Positions 1 through 14,838 of a DNA stretch of 64,000 nucleotides are shown here, piece after piece. The stretch covers positions 62,001 to 126,000 of the forward strand of contig CATINC010000005.1 in the NCBI GenBank assembly GCA_949524905.1. The letters are read 5' to 3'. The stretch is from Opitutia bacterium UBA7350. GTDB lineage: Bacteria > Verrucomicrobiota > Verrucomicrobiia > Opitutales > Coraliomargaritaceae. Each line of letters opens with the position of its first letter. Positions within the stretch are counted from its first letter, which is position 1. The position numbers and the translations under genes were made by a program. The notes under the pieces were generated by a model that worked only from the letters and a program-made list of their open reading frames with translations, searched no databases and was not told the origin of the DNA.

Positions 1-1
1 A

Positions 2-2803
2 ATTCTCGGTGACAAAAATGGGAATGTTGTGCACCTCCACGAGCGTGATTGTTCCGTACAGCGCCGTCACCAGAAAGTTGTTGAAATCGCACCCTCCATC
101 GGTCTGCCAGATAAAGTCCGTGCCGACCTTTGTGATGCCGCCGTCAAGATTGCAAAATCCATCGGTTACTACAGTGCCGGTACGGTCGAATTTCTCTACG
201 ACCTCAACACCGACGAATGGTTCTTTATCGAAATGAATCCTCGGATTCAGGTGGAGCACACCGTAACTGAAGTCATCACCGGTATCGACATCGTGCGCAG
301 TCAGATTCTCATCGCGCAAGGGCATAGTCTCCACAGTAAAGCCGTTGGAATCCCCCAACAGGAAGACATCCCGCGTAACGGCGTCGCCATTCAGGCACGT
401 ATCACGACCGAGGATCCCGAAAAAAATTTCGCGCCTGATTATGGCAAAATCGTAAACTATCGTTCTGCTGCAGGCTTCGGTATCCGGCTCGACGGTGCAA
501 TGGGTGATACGGGTGCGGTGATCACGCCGTACTACGATTCCCTGCTCGTAAAACTCACTGCATCGGCTCGTACTTTTGAGCTCGCGATCCAACGCATGGA
601 TCGTGCCCTGCGCGAAATGCGAATTCGGGGAGTGAAAACGAATATTCCATTTATTGAAAACGTGGTGAACCATCCGATTTTTGTGTCGGGTAAAGCAACC
701 ACCACTCTGATCGATACTTCCAAAGAACTCTTTGATTTTAAGCGACGCCGCGACCGCGCAACAAAGCTGCTCAAGCTCTTGGGTGAAACGATTGTCAACG
801 GCAATGATCAAGTGAAAGGCCGACCCGTTCCCGTGATGGATTTGCCGGTGATTGTTCCGGAAGTGGACCACACCAAAAAACTCCCCAAGGGCACAAAGGA
901 TTATCTCAATCAACACGGGCCAGAAAGATTTGCTGAGTGGACTCGTTCACAGAAGAAATTATTGGTGACCGACACAACCATGCGGGATGCGCACCAGTCA
1001 CTATTGGCGGCGCGGATGCGCAGTTACGATCAACTTATTGTGGCAGATGCAATCGCCCAGCGAGCGGGTGATCTTTTCTCGCTAGAATGCTGGGGCGGGG
1101 CGACCTTCGATACTTCTATGCGCTTCTTGCATGAGAACCCTTTTAAACGACTCCAGCGCTTGCGAGAGCGGATTCCGAATGTTTGCTTCCAAATGCTTCT
1201 GCGTGGTGCTAATGGAGTGGGTTACTCGAATTATCCGGATAACGTCATTCGTGGATTTATCCAACATTCAGCTGAGTCTGGCATGGATATTTTCCGCGTC
1301 TTTGACTCTCTGAATTACCTGCCTAATCTAAAGGTTGCGATGGAATCGATTCGTAAGCACACCAACTCGGTCTGCGAAGCGACGATCTGTTACACGGGCG
1401 ACATCCTCGATCGTAAGCGCGATAAATATACCCTGAAATACTATGTCGATATGGCGCAAGAACTGGAACGTATGGGAGCGCACATGCTTGCTTTGAAGGA
1501 TATGTCCGGACTTTGTACCCCTCACGCAGTCTACAAACTCGTCAAAGCCCTGCGTCAAAAGGTAGGCATTCCAATTCATTTCCACACCCACGATTCTTCA
1601 GGGATAGCCGGAGCTTCCATTATCAAAGCTGCTGAAGCCGGGGTCGATGTAGTGGATCTCGCAGTCTCTTCGCTCTCTGGCTTGACTTCGCAACCCAATC
1701 TCAATTCCACGATCCATGCCCTGCGAGGGAATCCGCGTGATACCAAACTCGACCTAGCTTTCTTTAATGAGCTCTCGATCTACTGGGAGGCTGTTCGCCA
1801 ATTCTATGGTCCATTCGACACGAGCCCCAAATTTGGCTCAGCAGAAGTTTACACTCACGAGATGCCCGGTGGACAGTATACCAATCTTCGAGAACAAGCG
1901 AGGGCACTGGGACTCGGTGCCCGCTGGCCGGAAGTGGTGCGTTATTACCACGAAGTCAACGAACTACTGGGTGACATTGTGAAGGTGACGCCTTCTTCAA
2001 AAGTGGTGGGCGACTTGGCGATGTTCTTACTCACAAAAGGGGTTGAACCTGCCGACCTTTTAAATCTTGAGCCTGGAACTGCCTTTCCGGAATCGGTGGT
2101 GGATATGCTTTCTGGTGGCCTGGGGCAACCTAAGGGTGGTTGGCCAAAGGCGGTCCAAAAAGTTGTCCTCGGCGATCGCAAACCTTTTAAAGGTCGCCCG
2201 AGTAGCCGTGCAGAGAAATTTGACCTTGAGGCGACGCGGACCGATTTAAAGAAACGCTTTAAACGACCCATCCACGACGATGACCTCTACGCCTATCTCA
2301 TGTATCCGCAGGTCTATAATGACCTCGATAAATTTGTGAGCGAATACGGTCATGCGCGTGTCCTCCCGACCCCCGCTTTTTTCTACGGCCTCAAACCCGG
2401 CGAAGAAATCACCGTTGAGATTGAGCAAGGCAAGAATCTTATCATTAAACTCATTTACGTCTCCGAGCCTAATGAGAGTGGTGAACGTACCCTTACCTTT
2501 GAACTCAACGGTCGCGCCCGCGAATGCGTCATCCTCGACCGTTCCGTCAAGAGCGAGACCCGCAAACGCGCCAAGGCCGATCCCGCCAACAACAAAGAGG
2601 TCGGTGCGCCCATCCCAGCGATGGTCAGCAGCGTCACTGCCACGGTCGGGCAAAAGGTCAAAGCCAAGGAAAAACTCTGCGTGCTGGAAGCGATGAAGAT
2701 GCAAACCACGGTGTATGCCCTCACCGACGGGGTCATTGACGCGGTCGAAGTTCAGGCCGGCGATCAGGTTGACAGTAAGGACCTCCTCGTGCGACTGAGA
2801 TAA
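2..2803 (+). CDS. pyc: Pyruvate carboxylase, 5'-truncated by the window edge
   Basis: Frame is open from base 2; biotin carboxylase motif (FIEMNPRIQVEHTVTE), carboxyltransferase (DTTMRDAHQSLLAARMR), C-terminal biotinyl motif (LEAMKMQT). Confidence 0.96.
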   Translation: MLGDKNGNVVHLHERDCSVQRRHQKVVEIAPSIGLPDKVRADLCDAAVKIAKSIGYYSAGTVEFLYDLNTDEWFFIEMNPRIQVEHTVTEVITGIDIVRSQILIAQGHSLHSKAVGIPQQEDIPRNGVAIQARITTEDPEKNFAPDYGKIVNYRSAAGFGIRLDGAMGDTGAVITPYYDSLLVKLTASARTFELAIQRMDRALREMRIRGVKTNIPFIENVVNHPIFVSGKATTTLIDTSKELFDFKRRRDRATKLLKLLGETIVNGNDQVKGRPVPVMDLPVIVPEVDHTKKLPKGTKDYLNQHGPERFAEWTRSQKKLLVTDTTMRDAHQSLLAARMRSYDQLIVADAIAQRAGDLFSLECWGGATFDTSMRFLHENPFKRLQRLRERIPNVCFQMLLRGANGVGYSNYPDNVIRGFIQHSAESGMDIFRVFDSLNYLPNLKVAMESIRKHTNSVCEATICYTGDILDRKRDKYTLKYYVDMAQELERMGAHMLALKDMSGLCTPHAVYKLVKALRQKVGIPIHFHTHDSSGIAGASIIKAAEAGVDVVDLAVSSLSGLTSQPNLNSTIHALRGNPRDTKLDLAFFNELSIYWEAVRQFYGPFDTSPKFGSAEVYTHEMPGGQYTNLREQARALGLGARWPEVVRYYHEVNELLGDIVKVTPSSKVVGDLAMFLLTKGVEPADLLNLEPGTAFPESVVDMLSGGLGQPKGGWPKAVQKVVLGDRKPFKGRPSSRAEKFDLEATRTDLKKRFKRPIHDDDLYAYLMYPQVYNDLDKFVSEYGHARVLPTPAFFYGLKPGEEITVEIEQGKNLIIKLIYVSEPNESGERTLTFELNGRARECVILDRSVKSETRKRAKADPANNKEVGAPIPAMVSSVTATVGQKVKAKEKLCVLEAMKMQTTVYALTDGVIDAVEVQAGDQVDSKDLLVRLR

Positions 2804-2809
2804 TTTAAA

Positions 2810-4669
<1,860 letters not shown>

Positions 4670-4703
4670 GTTTTTCGGGTAAATCTGCTGTGGGTACTTA
4701 CGG

Positions 4704-5597
4704 CTATCGAGTGAGGGGATCGCCCATATTCATGAGGGGCAAGGGGGTGGGTGAATCTCCATTTAGGAAGTATATTTTACTGGAGGGGTTGGCGGAGATT
4801 TCTTTGAGGGCTTCGAGCGCTTGGATTTGAACGTATGCAGGGTTTTTAGCGATGGCTTCATTGAGTTTGGTGATTTCGTAGGCTTGGGCGTCGGCGAGGA
4901 TTTCACGTTGTTTTGCCTCTAGTTCTGCGGCTTCGCGGTCAGCTTGGGCTTTCGCAATGATTTGCTGTTGCTCGGTACGGAAGCGCTCGAGTTCGGCTTT
5001 TTGTTTTTCAACTTCCTGTTCGCGTTCTTTTTTAGATTCGATGGCACGGGTGATAAACGGGGGGAGGCTGATGTCGCGAATGAGGATGTCGAGGCAGACG
5101 ATGCCACGTTCATTGAGATAATCACTCATAGAATTATAGATAGCGGACTGAAGGTTTTCCTGTGTTTCTTGAAGGAAGAAATCTTCGGCACGGACGATGC
5201 TTTTGCCCTGCTCGCGTACAACAGAGCGAAGTTTGGGTTGTATCTGGACTCGTACCGCGTCTTCAAAGGTACCTGTTTCTTGAAGAATACGGGGGGCCTC
5301 TTCGCCATCGATGCGGAATTTTATACTGACGTCTACGCTTGTGGTAAGCTGATCCTGAGAGGGGACGCCTGCGCTCTCCTTGAGTTCTTTTTCACGAATG
5401 TCGTAGAAGGTGAATTCATAGAGGGGATTGACGGGGATGGTGAGGCCCTCTCGATAGGGCTCGTCAACAACTTCGCCAAAGAGGGTGGCGACAGCAACGT
5501 GTCCGGCTGGGACGCTGACAAACAAGCGTGAGCCTCCGAGTAAAACGAGGAGTACGAGTGCGATGAGTATGGTTGTGGTGAGGGTGCTTTTATTCAT
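4704..5597 (-). CDS. SPFH/prohibitin-family membrane protein (HflC/prohibitin-like)
   Basis: N-terminal [16 protein letters not shown] band-7 start, long charged helix [21 protein letters not shown]. Confidence 0.85.
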   Translation of the reverse strand: MNKSTLTTTILIALVLLVLLGGSRLFVSVPAGHVAVATLFGEVVDEPYREGLTIPVNPLYEFTFYDIREKELKESAGVPSQDQLTTSVDVSIKFRIDGEEAPRILQETGTFEDAVRVQIQPKLRSVVREQGKSIVRAEDFFLQETQENLQSAIYNSMSDYLNERGIVCLDILIRDISLPPFITRAIESKKEREQEVEKQKAELERFRTEQQQIIAKAQADREAAELEAKQREILADAQAYEITKLNEAIAKNPAYVQIQALEALKEISANPSSKIYFLNGDSPTPLPLMNMGDPLTR

Positions 5598-5659
5598 GTT
5601 TTTGATTGAGAGACAGTTTCTCGTGGCTGTCAGTAGAAAATAGTTTAAATATTTAAAAG

Positions 5660-6682
5660 ATGAAAATTAGCGGTGCAGCCATAAAAGTGGATTTGACATC
5701 CAAGGCGAAGGACCTCGGATTTGCAGCTCTGGAGGTGAGTTCAGTGCCGGTGGATTTGCGTCAGGATTATTACCGTGAGTGGATTGCGAGTGGCCAGCAT
5801 GGCGGCATGGACTGGATGGAGCGGAATAATGATCGCCGTTTGCAGCCGGAGGCTTTGATTCCCGAGGCTCGTAGCATTGTGGTGGTGAGTCTTAATTATT
5901 ACCAGCCCGATCCCCAGCGGGGGTTTCGCATCGCAAAATATGCGCTCGGGGATGATTACCACAACTTGATATTGAAGCGTTTAAAGCAGTTATGCCGCGT
6001 TATGCGGGAGGAATATGGTGGGGTACAGCGACCTTACGTGGACACTGGGCCAGTTTTGGAGAAGCCCATTGCGGCAGCAGCGGGATTGGGTTGGCAGGGT
6101 AAGAGTACAATTTTGATCGAGCCCAAACGGGGTACTTGGTCGTTTTTAGGAACAATCGTGACAACGCTGGATTTGCCGAGCGGGCAAGCGGTGAAGGATC
6201 GTTGTGGAAGTTGCACGCGTTGCATTGAAGTGTGTCCGACTCAAGCGATCACGGCTCCATATCAATTGGATGCGCGTCGCTGCATTGCTTATCTGACCAT
6301 TGAGCATGATGGGGCCATTCCTCTGGAGTTTCGTGAGTCAGTGGGGGATCGTTTGTTTGGCTGCGATGAATGTTTAGATGTTTGCCCCTGGAATCGCTGG
6401 GCGGTCGTAACTAAGGAAGCACGGTTCGCGCCGCGGGATCTCCCGCTCATGCGGGAGATGTTGCGATGGGAAGAATGCGAATTTAGCGAGCGTTTTAGGG
6501 GGTCGCCGATGCGGCGCTTAAAACTGCAACGATTTAAGCGCAACATTTGCGTGGTTTTGGGAAATGTCGGCACGGGTATGGATGTGCCTGCGTTAAAAGC
6601 GGTGGCGCAAGGCAAGGATGCCTTGCTGGCGGAGCATGCTAGCTGGGCTCTGGAGCGTATCCAATCACGAAGTGATGCTTAG
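5660..6682 (+). CDS. queG: Epoxyqueuosine reductase
   Basis: Two 4Fe-4S clusters (CGSCTRCIEVCPTQAI, CDECLDVCPWN), DTGPVLEKPIAAAAGLGWQGKST. Confidence 0.95.
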   Translation: MKISGAAIKVDLTSKAKDLGFAALEVSSVPVDLRQDYYREWIASGQHGGMDWMERNNDRRLQPEALIPEARSIVVVSLNYYQPDPQRGFRIAKYALGDDYHNLILKRLKQLCRVMREEYGGVQRPYVDTGPVLEKPIAAAAGLGWQGKSTILIEPKRGTWSFLGTIVTTLDLPSGQAVKDRCGSCTRCIEVCPTQAITAPYQLDARRCIAYLTIEHDGAIPLEFRESVGDRLFGCDECLDVCPWNRWAVVTKEARFAPRDLPLMREMLRWEECEFSERFRGSPMRRLKLQRFKRNICVVLGNVGTGMDVPALKAVAQGKDALLAEHASWALERIQSRSDA

Positions 6683-7140
6683 TTATGTTCCCAGCGCTCA
6701 ACGGTGAAGTCCGAGTTTTCAATCTCGACGGCTGCAAGGGTAAAGTCGTCTTCAAAACTTGGAAAGAAGGCGTCGCCTTCGCAGGTGCGGTGTACTCGGG
6801 TGAGGTAGAGGGTCTCGCAATGAGGTAGCATTTGGCGATATATATCACCCCCGCCCGCAATCCAGATCGTCTTGTTGGTTTTGAGTTGTTTCAGCTTCTC
6901 GAGATTACTGAGGCAATGAACGCTTGGAATGTTGCGAGGAGTTCGGCTAAGGACATAGGTTTCGCGTCCGGGTAGGGGGCGCCCAATGGAGTCAAAAGTT
7001 TTTCGACCCATGATTAGGATACCGCCCATGGTGGTTTGTTTGAACCATTTGAAATCTTCAGGCAAGTGCCAAGGGATGTCGCCAGCATTTCCGATAACGC
7101 GGTTTTCTGACATGGCGGCGATGGCCCTAAAGTGTTTCAT
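6679..7140 (-). CDS. folA: Dihydrofolate reductase
   Basis: AIAAMSENRVIGNAGDIPWHLPEDFKWFK, MGRKTFDSIGRPLPGR. Confidence 0.96.
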   Translation of the reverse strand: MKHFRAIAAMSENRVIGNAGDIPWHLPEDFKWFKQTTMGGILIMGRKTFDSIGRPLPGRETYVLSRTPRNIPSVHCLSNLEKLKQLKTNKTIWIAGGGDIYRQMLPHCETLYLTRVHRTCEGDAFFPSFEDDFTLAAVEIENSDFTVERWEHN

Positions 7141-7154
7141 TTATCTGTATTGGC

Positions 7155-7949
7155 TTAGACCGCGATAGGAGCCTTGATGGCTGGGTGGGGGTCGTAATTA
7201 AGCAGTTCAAAGTCTTCATAGCTGAAGCCATCGATGGTTATGACTTCGGGGTTGAGTCGCATTTGAGGGCAGGCTCTGGGTTTACGGGATAGTTGCTCAC
7301 GGGCTTGCTCTACATGGTTGGCGTAAAGGTGAAGGTCGCCGAAAGTATGAACAAATTCTTTAGGTTTAAGGTCGCAGACCTGAGCAACCATCATGGTAAG
7401 TAGGGCATAGGAGGCGATATTGAAAGGGACGCCTAGAAAAATGTCGGCACTGCGTTGGTAGAGTTGGCAACTGAGTTCACCGTTAGCTACGTAGAATTGA
7501 AAGAGTGCGTGGCAGGGTGGAAGTGCCATGTGTTGAATTTCTCCTGGATTCCAAGCGCAAACGATGTGACGGCGGCTATCGGGATTTTTTTTTAGGTCTT
7601 GGATAAGGTTTGCAATTTGATCCACGCGAGTGCCATCGGAAGCAGTCCAATCACGCCATTGCGCTCCATAGACTCGGCCTAGGTCACCATTTTTATCGGC
7701 CCATTCATCCCAGATGCTGACTTTGTTTTCACGCAGGTAGGCGATGTTAGTTTCTCCTTTAAGGAACCAAAGGAGTTCGTGAATGATAGAGCGCAGGTGA
7801 AGTTTTTTAGTCGTGAGTAAAGGAAAATCGGGATTTAGAGAGAAACGAGCCTGCGCTCCAAAGATAGAGTAGGTACCAGTGCCGGTGCGATCGTCGCGGT
7901 AGGTGCCTGTTTCAAGAACGGTTTTGAGTAGGTCTAAGTAACTTTTCAT
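7155..7949 (-). CDS. thyA: Thymidylate synthase
   Basis: [45 protein letters not shown]. Confidence 0.98.
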   Translation of the reverse strand: MKSYLDLLKTVLETGTYRDDRTGTGTYSIFGAQARFSLNPDFPLLTTKKLHLRSIIHELLWFLKGETNIAYLRENKVSIWDEWADKNGDLGRVYGAQWRDWTASDGTRVDQIANLIQDLKKNPDSRRHIVCAWNPGEIQHMALPPCHALFQFYVANGELSCQLYQRSADIFLGVPFNIASYALLTMMVAQVCDLKPKEFVHTFGDLHLYANHVEQAREQLSRKPRACPQMRLNPEVITIDGFSYEDFELLNYDPHPAIKAPIAV

Positions 7950-7991
7950 TGCTTGGAAATTTCACTGCTAAGTGAGGTGCTGTCAATTTAC

Positions 7992-8354
7992 TTAGCCGCG
8001 AATGACCAGATCTTGAATCGCAGCGCAGTGCGGTAAGCGGGCAATTTTGTTTAGAATGTGCATTTTCTGAAAATTGAGCTCTGTGCGCAGGGTGGGGTTT
8101 GTAACCGAAATGATTAGGGTATGCTCGTCTTTGATGCGAACGGGATTGCATCGGTTCGCTAATTTGCCGAAAACTTCGCCCCAATTTTCAACAAGGGATC
8201 GCTCGGGGCAGGGCTCTTCGATTTTGTAGCGTTCTTTAAAAACAACCAACAAACTATTAAGACTGACCGGCATACGTTTGGAGGACCAGCTAACATTGCG
8301 TGGCAATCCACGAAAATCAGCGATAATGTCTTCAGTTGGTTTGGAAAATGGCAC
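7992..8354 (-). CDS. DUF721 / DciA-like protein
   Basis: Small protein with VENWGEVFGKLANRCNPVRIKDEHTLIISVTNPTLRTELNFQK pattern typical of DUF721. Confidence 0.7.
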   Translation of the reverse strand: MPFSKPTEDIIADFRGLPRNVSWSSKRMPVSLNSLLVVFKERYKIEEPCPERSLVENWGEVFGKLANRCNPVRIKDEHTLIISVTNPTLRTELNFQKMHILNKIARLPHCAAIQDLVIRG

Positions 8355-8521
8355 AAATTAAGCTTGTACGAAGGACAAAATTAAATCCAGCCCATAAGTA
8401 AATATAATTATAATTTCTAATAGCTTACACTGCAGTGATTAAAAAATGTTTTCGATTTCATAAAAAATAACTTGCAAACAGCCCAAAAATGGACCAAAAA
8501 ATTAAACATATTAAAGATCTT

Positions 8522-8607
8522 AGCTCCTGAAAGGGAGCTTGGGGTAACAGAATAAAGTAGACAATGGTAGGCGCACTCCTTAGGGGTAGGGAGTGCGCCT
8601 TTTATTT
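8522..8607 (+). ncRNA. Candidate small RNA or attenuator leader upstream of rpsA
   Basis: Hairpin AGCTCC-tgaaag-GGAGCT (8522-8539) followed by an intrinsic terminator; no ORF; in a 450-bp intergenic gap. Confidence 0.4.
8570..8607 (+). terminator. Rho-independent terminator-like hairpin
   Basis: GGCGCACTCC-N10-GGAGTGCGCC perfect 10-bp stem followed by TTTTATTT. Confidence 0.85.
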
Positions 8608-8713
8608 GCTCGCTTTGTATGGGGCCTGAGCCATTGAGTCGCTCCTTGTGCCGAATTAGGCTTTTATTATGCTTGCCATGTCAGCTCTAGAGGCTAAAAA
8701 TTTTTGGCTCTTT

Positions 8714-8803
8714 GGATGATTGGTATCATCCTACGGGGCCATCCCAACATAAATTATAACCATCAACCCAGTCGCTCGCTTTAGGCAGCGACCCACGCCA
8801 AAT

Positions 8804-8817
<14 letters not shown>
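8714..8817 (+). promoter_or_regulatory. Structured rpsA 5' leader (three hairpins, the last containing the start codon)
   Basis: GGATGAT-tggt-ATCATCC (8714-8731), GTCGCT-N10-AGCGAC (8771-8792), ATGAG-tcaa-CTCAT (8804-8817); no Shine-Dalgarno before the ATG. Confidence 0.45.
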
Positions 8818-10462
<1,645 letters not shown>

Positions 10463-10494
10463 TACGACGCTTTGTTTTGAGTGACTCCACTTTC

Positions 10495-10523
10495 AAGCCC
10501 CCGATTTCCGGGGGCTTTTTTTA
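10495..10523 (+). terminator. Rho-independent terminator of rpsA
   Basis: AAGCCCCCG-atttc-CGGGGGCTT then T-tract, just after the rpsA stop. Confidence 0.92.
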
Positions 10524-10579
10524 TTTCAATCATTGATCTATAATTGAACCCTTCTTGGGAAAAAGATTCGATCCACCGC

Positions 10580-13063
10580 ATGCCTAAGCCCGCTCCTAAT
10601 TTCAGTCATCGTTTCTGTGTTGATCTAGCCGGAGGGCAGGTTTATCGCCAAGCTGAAAAACTTTATGAGGGCGGAGCTGTGCGAGAAATAGAGTGGGCAA
10701 ATTCCATGCTTACAGGTGAAGTTAAGGGAGCCGCAGGCATCTATCACCCAAGCCTTAATCTACGATCAACGGTTTTTGTTGAAAATGAATGTAGCTGTCC
10801 TGTTGGTCGCAAAGGCCGCATCTGTTCGCATGCAATAGCATTGTGCCTCCACTATGAGGCCAACCGCAGCGATGTAGATATATCGGTAGACGATCAAGAC
10901 AGTCATCCAAGGGGATGGTTGCTCGAACCGTCAAAACCAAACCTACGCCGACAAGCAGAGGCAAAAGCTCAGGCGCGATGGTCCAATGAGGCAAAAAATT
11001 TCCCAGAGGTCATGCCTGCGGGTGATCCCATGGCAGATTGCCCGGAAAACAAGATTGTAGTGGATGGTTCCACGCAATATCTCGCCATACGCTTGCCTGC
11101 AGGCGGGGATGATTCAATTCGACCGTTGCGTGAAATAATTAAGACAGAAGGTTTCCAGCTTGAACCAAGAAATCGTCGTTGGTGGTTACGTGATCAACAC
11201 AAAGTTCTGAATTTCTTGGCCCTCTATTGGAAACCCTTGCGTGAACAATGGCGTGCATGCTTTACCGCTAATTTTGAAATTAAACTCCAGGGAGTGGAGA
11301 TTTCTAGTCTTCAGGTGGATGCCATCGAAACCGAGGAAGGGTTTCGTTTAGACTTAAGCTTAAGTCGTCAACAGGAGCCTGAATCGGTGCGCCGTGCTAT
11401 GAGCGGAGGCAAGCATTACATCGAAGAAGAGAAAGGGGCGATCACCTTAATCGACCGCAGCGCAGTTAAGGATCTGCATCGCATTGAACGCGCAGTAAGT
11501 GGCCAAGCAGACCGACCCTTCACCTCTGGCTTTTCCAAGAAATTAGGAGCGGAGGAATTAGTAGCGGTAGAGGCTATGCTCGATGATATGGCACCGGGTT
11601 GGGAAGCCCCGCAAGCATGGCAGGCTCGCAGTCGTGCCTTGCGTGATATTGGAGCATTAGCTTCGCCGCCGATACCAGAACATTTTGATCAACGTTTGCG
11701 GAGTTACCAACGCATAGGAGTTGCCTGGTTATGGCATCTTTATCGTCACCAATTAGGGGGGATTTTGGCAGATGAAATGGGCTTAGGTAAAACCCTACAA
11801 GCACTTGCTCTGGTGGCTTGCATACGAAAAAACAATACTCAACTAGAGCCCGCATTGGTCGTCTGCCCGGCCAGTTTGGTGGAAAACTGGTGTCGTGAAG
11901 CAGCGCGATTTACACCAGAATTGAGGGTTTTAAAACATCATGGTTCCGGTCGGGCAAAAGAAGCGGTTGCTCTAGAAGAGGCAGATCTCGTGGTGACTTC
12001 TTATGGGACCCTGCGTCAGGACGGTGAACTAATGGAAACGCTTGACTGGTCGGTGGTGATTGGCGACGAAGCACAGCACATTAAAAATCGTCGTAGTCAA
12101 AATGCGCGTACGCTGACGCGTCTTCATAACGGGGGTCGCTTTTTGCTGACGGGTACCCCGGTCGAAAATTCTTTAGAGGATCTGTATTCCTTATTTGAAT
12201 TTCTTATGCCAGGTTACTTAACCACACCCAACGGTAAATTATCTGGAGAGGAGCGTGCTTGGCATAGTGAAGGGCAGAGCCGCCGTGCGGCAGCCTATAT
12301 ACTTCGTCGAACAAAGCAGGAAGTGGCACCGGAATTACCAGAGAAAATTGAAAAGACTTTTTATTGCGAATTGGGAAGTAAGCAGCAGCGCTTCTACCAA
12401 GAGACACTTGAGAAAACGCGGCGTGAAATTTTTGAAATGGAGATGGCGGGACTATCGGCCGGACGAGTACGGTTTGCGGCCTTTACAGAGTTATTGCGAT
12501 TGCGTCAGGCCTGCGTGGATCCTCGTATATTGGATGCAGGATTTGAAGCGGCAGCATCGGCAAAACTGATGGCTTTTGATGAGATTCTGGCTGAATGTTT
12601 AGATAACGGCGGGCGGATGCTGGTTTTTTCCAGTTTTGTAACTGCTTTGAAATTATTGGCAGAGCATCTAGCATCGGCGGGTCATCGATTTGCTTATTTA
12701 GACGGGCAAACTAAGAAACGTTTGGCAGTCTGTGACGCCTTTAATGATGATCCGAGCATTCCAGTATTTTTAATATCTCTGAAAGCCGGAGGTACTGGTT
12801 TAAATTTAACGGGAGCTGATACGGTCTTACATTACGATCCATGGTGGAATCCTGCGGCTGAATCACAGGCTACCGACCGGGCACATCGGATTGGCCAGGA
12901 ACGGGTTGTGACGAGCATCAAACTTATTGCGGCCAATACCATTGAAGAGAAAGTCTTGGAATTACAAAAGCGCAAAGCCGAGCTTTTAACCGAGCTCTTT
13001 GAGGAATCAGCGGCCGCTAATGCAAAGGTCAGCATTGAAGATATCAAAGGCCTCTTGGATTAA
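10580..13063 (+). CDS. SNF2-family DEAD/DEAH helicase with N-terminal SWIM zinc finger
   Basis: [21 protein letters not shown] (SWIM), [56 protein letters not shown] opens at TTG 10544, first ATG at 10580. Confidence 0.93.
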   Translation: MPKPAPNFSHRFCVDLAGGQVYRQAEKLYEGGAVREIEWANSMLTGEVKGAAGIYHPSLNLRSTVFVENECSCPVGRKGRICSHAIALCLHYEANRSDVDISVDDQDSHPRGWLLEPSKPNLRRQAEAKAQARWSNEAKNFPEVMPAGDPMADCPENKIVVDGSTQYLAIRLPAGGDDSIRPLREIIKTEGFQLEPRNRRWWLRDQHKVLNFLALYWKPLREQWRACFTANFEIKLQGVEISSLQVDAIETEEGFRLDLSLSRQQEPESVRRAMSGGKHYIEEEKGAITLIDRSAVKDLHRIERAVSGQADRPFTSGFSKKLGAEELVAVEAMLDDMAPGWEAPQAWQARSRALRDIGALASPPIPEHFDQRLRSYQRIGVAWLWHLYRHQLGGILADEMGLGKTLQALALVACIRKNNTQLEPALVVCPASLVENWCREAARFTPELRVLKHHGSGRAKEAVALEEADLVVTSYGTLRQDGELMETLDWSVVIGDEAQHIKNRRSQNARTLTRLHNGGRFLLTGTPVENSLEDLYSLFEFLMPGYLTTPNGKLSGEERAWHSEGQSRRAAAYILRRTKQEVAPELPEKIEKTFYCELGSKQQRFYQETLEKTRREIFEMEMAGLSAGRVRFAAFTELLRLRQACVDPRILDAGFEAAASAKLMAFDEILAECLDNGGRMLVFSSFVTALKLLAEHLASAGHRFAYLDGQTKKRLAVCDAFNDDPSIPVFLISLKAGGTGLNLTGADTVLHYDPWWNPAAESQATDRAHRIGQERVVTSIKLIAANTIEEKVLELQKRKAELLTELFEESAAANAKVSIEDIKGLLD

Positions 13064-13132
13064 TATTGCGAATGAAAGTGGTGGGATCGGTCTTGCTTCC
13101 TGCGGATCCGTCCTTTTGCTGGAGTTAAGAAT

Positions 13133-14077
13133 ATGGCGGATTCATGGGAAATCTTGAAATTACTAGCAGACCCGACCCGGGTACGCTTGCTGTCGCTGCT
13201 TACCCGGGAGGAACTCTCGGTGGCGGAATTGCAGGAAATCATGGATATGGGACAATCGCGAATTTCATCCCATCTGGGGCTTTTGCGACAGGGTGAGTTA
13301 TTGCAGGACCGCAGGGAGGGGAAGAAAACGTTTTATACCTGGAGTAAGGGTGTTGAAACGGATGCTCAGGTATTGATTGTGACCGCTTGTCGAACGGTAG
13401 CCGAAACTCCGCAAATTATGGAGGATGCTGCAAATCTAAAACGCGTTCTCGAGAAACGGAAACGTAAAGCGGAGGAATATTTTAATTCAGTCGCTGGTCG
13501 CTTAGGCAAGCATTATTGCCCTGGACGAAACTGGGAGGGTATTGGGCATTTACTGCTTCAGATGACGCCCCCTTTGATCATTGCCGACCTGGGTGCAGGC
13601 GAAGGTTTGATTTCACAATTATTGGCTCGGCGAGCAAAGCAGGTTATCTGTTTAGATAATTCACCGAAGATGGTTGAGTTTGGCACGGCTTTGGCAAAAA
13701 AGAATGAATTCAGTAATTTAGAATACAAGTTGGGGGATATTGAGTCAGTACCTTTGAAGGATCAGTCCGTCGATTTAGCTTTGCTCAGTCAGGCTCTGCA
13801 TCACGCATCTCACCCGCAGCAAGCGGTTAATGAGGCCTTTCGTATTCTGAAACCGGGCGGTCAACTGGTGGTCATCGACTTGCTAGAGCATCAGTTTGAG
13901 AAGGCGCGTGAATTATATGCGGACGTATGGCTTGGGTTCTCTGAAAATAAGCTTTACCAATACCTCAAGGAGGCAGGATTTAGGGGAATTGATATTAATG
14001 TAGTGGCGCGGGAAGATGAGCCTCCGCATTTTGAGACTGTTTTGGCAAGTGGCTTAAAAAACGCCTCTGAAATTTAA
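13133..14077 (+). CDS. ArsR-family wHTH regulator fused to class I SAM methyltransferase
   Basis: N-terminal [44 protein letters not shown]-terminal [50 protein letters not shown]. Confidence 0.9.
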   Translation: MADSWEILKLLADPTRVRLLSLLTREELSVAELQEIMDMGQSRISSHLGLLRQGELLQDRREGKKTFYTWSKGVETDAQVLIVTACRTVAETPQIMEDAANLKRVLEKRKRKAEEYFNSVAGRLGKHYCPGRNWEGIGHLLLQMTPPLIIADLGAGEGLISQLLARRAKQVICLDNSPKMVEFGTALAKKNEFSNLEYKLGDIESVPLKDQSVDLALLSQALHHASHPQQAVNEAFRILKPGGQLVVIDLLEHQFEKARELYADVWLGFSENKLYQYLKEAGFRGIDINVVAREDEPPHFETVLASGLKNASEI

Positions 14078-14088
14078 AGGACTTATCA

Positions 14089-14832
14089 ATGGAGGCAAAT
14101 AAAGAGGCGGTACATGCTTATTTTGATTCAGATGCCGTGGTGGATCATTACGCTAGGGCGGCTGAAAGGGTCGGGCTTTGGGAGTCGGAAGAGAAAATTT
14201 TCCAACGTTTGTTTAAGCCTAAAGATAGTTTATTGGAGTTGGGTTGCGGAGCCGGTCGCATCGCTTTTGGTATGCATGAATTGGGCTACCGTAATTTACT
14301 GGGGATGGATTTTGCACGCAATATGGTACGCCGAGCACGACATATGGCGGAAGTTTTGGAATACTCGATTCCATTTCGTGTGGGAGATGCTACGGATTTG
14401 GAGTTTGAGGATGCGGTCTTTGATGGTGCGATTTTTGGTTTTAATGGTTTGATGCAAATACCTAAAGCGACGCAGCGATTGCAGGCACTCCGCGAAATCT
14501 TTCGGGTTTTGCGCCCCGGAGCCTGGTTTGTTTTTACAACACATGATCGCGAGCGGAGTCCAGATGTGGCTTTTTGGAAAGCGGAGCAGCAACGATGGAT
14601 AAATGATGCGCCTCCGAAGGGCTTGCATGAATTTGGCGATCGTTTAGAACCTAAAGCGGCGGGTGTGCATTTTATGCATGTGCCAACGATTGCAGAAATG
14701 GAAGCGAAACTTCGCGCGGTTGGCTTTCATATTGAGGCACATCTTATGCGCTCTGAATTGGCAAATGAATCGAAGCAGGTGCGGGAATTTTCTGACGACT
14801 GCCGAATTTGGGTGGTACAGCGTCCGGCCTGA
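14089..14832 (+). CDS. Class I SAM-dependent methyltransferase
   Basis: [39 protein letters not shown]. Confidence 0.88.
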   Translation: MEANKEAVHAYFDSDAVVDHYARAAERVGLWESEEKIFQRLFKPKDSLLELGCGAGRIAFGMHELGYRNLLGMDFARNMVRRARHMAEVLEYSIPFRVGDATDLEFEDAVFDGAIFGFNGLMQIPKATQRLQALREIFRVLRPGAWFVFTTHDRERSPDVAFWKAEQQRWINDAPPKGLHEFGDRLEPKAAGVHFMHVPTIAEMEAKLRAVGFHIEAHLMRSELANESKQVREFSDDCRIWVVQRPA

Positions 14833-14838
14833 AGTCAC

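Noticed and set aside
2246-2739. Several 70-150 aa ORFs overlapping the 3' end of pyc
   Set aside because: Overlap the biotinyl domain of pyruvate carboxylase in other frames; low-complexity translations.
6679-6682. Convergent queG and folA stop codons overlapping (TTAG)
   Set aside because: Compact gene packing, not unusual enough to report as a finding.
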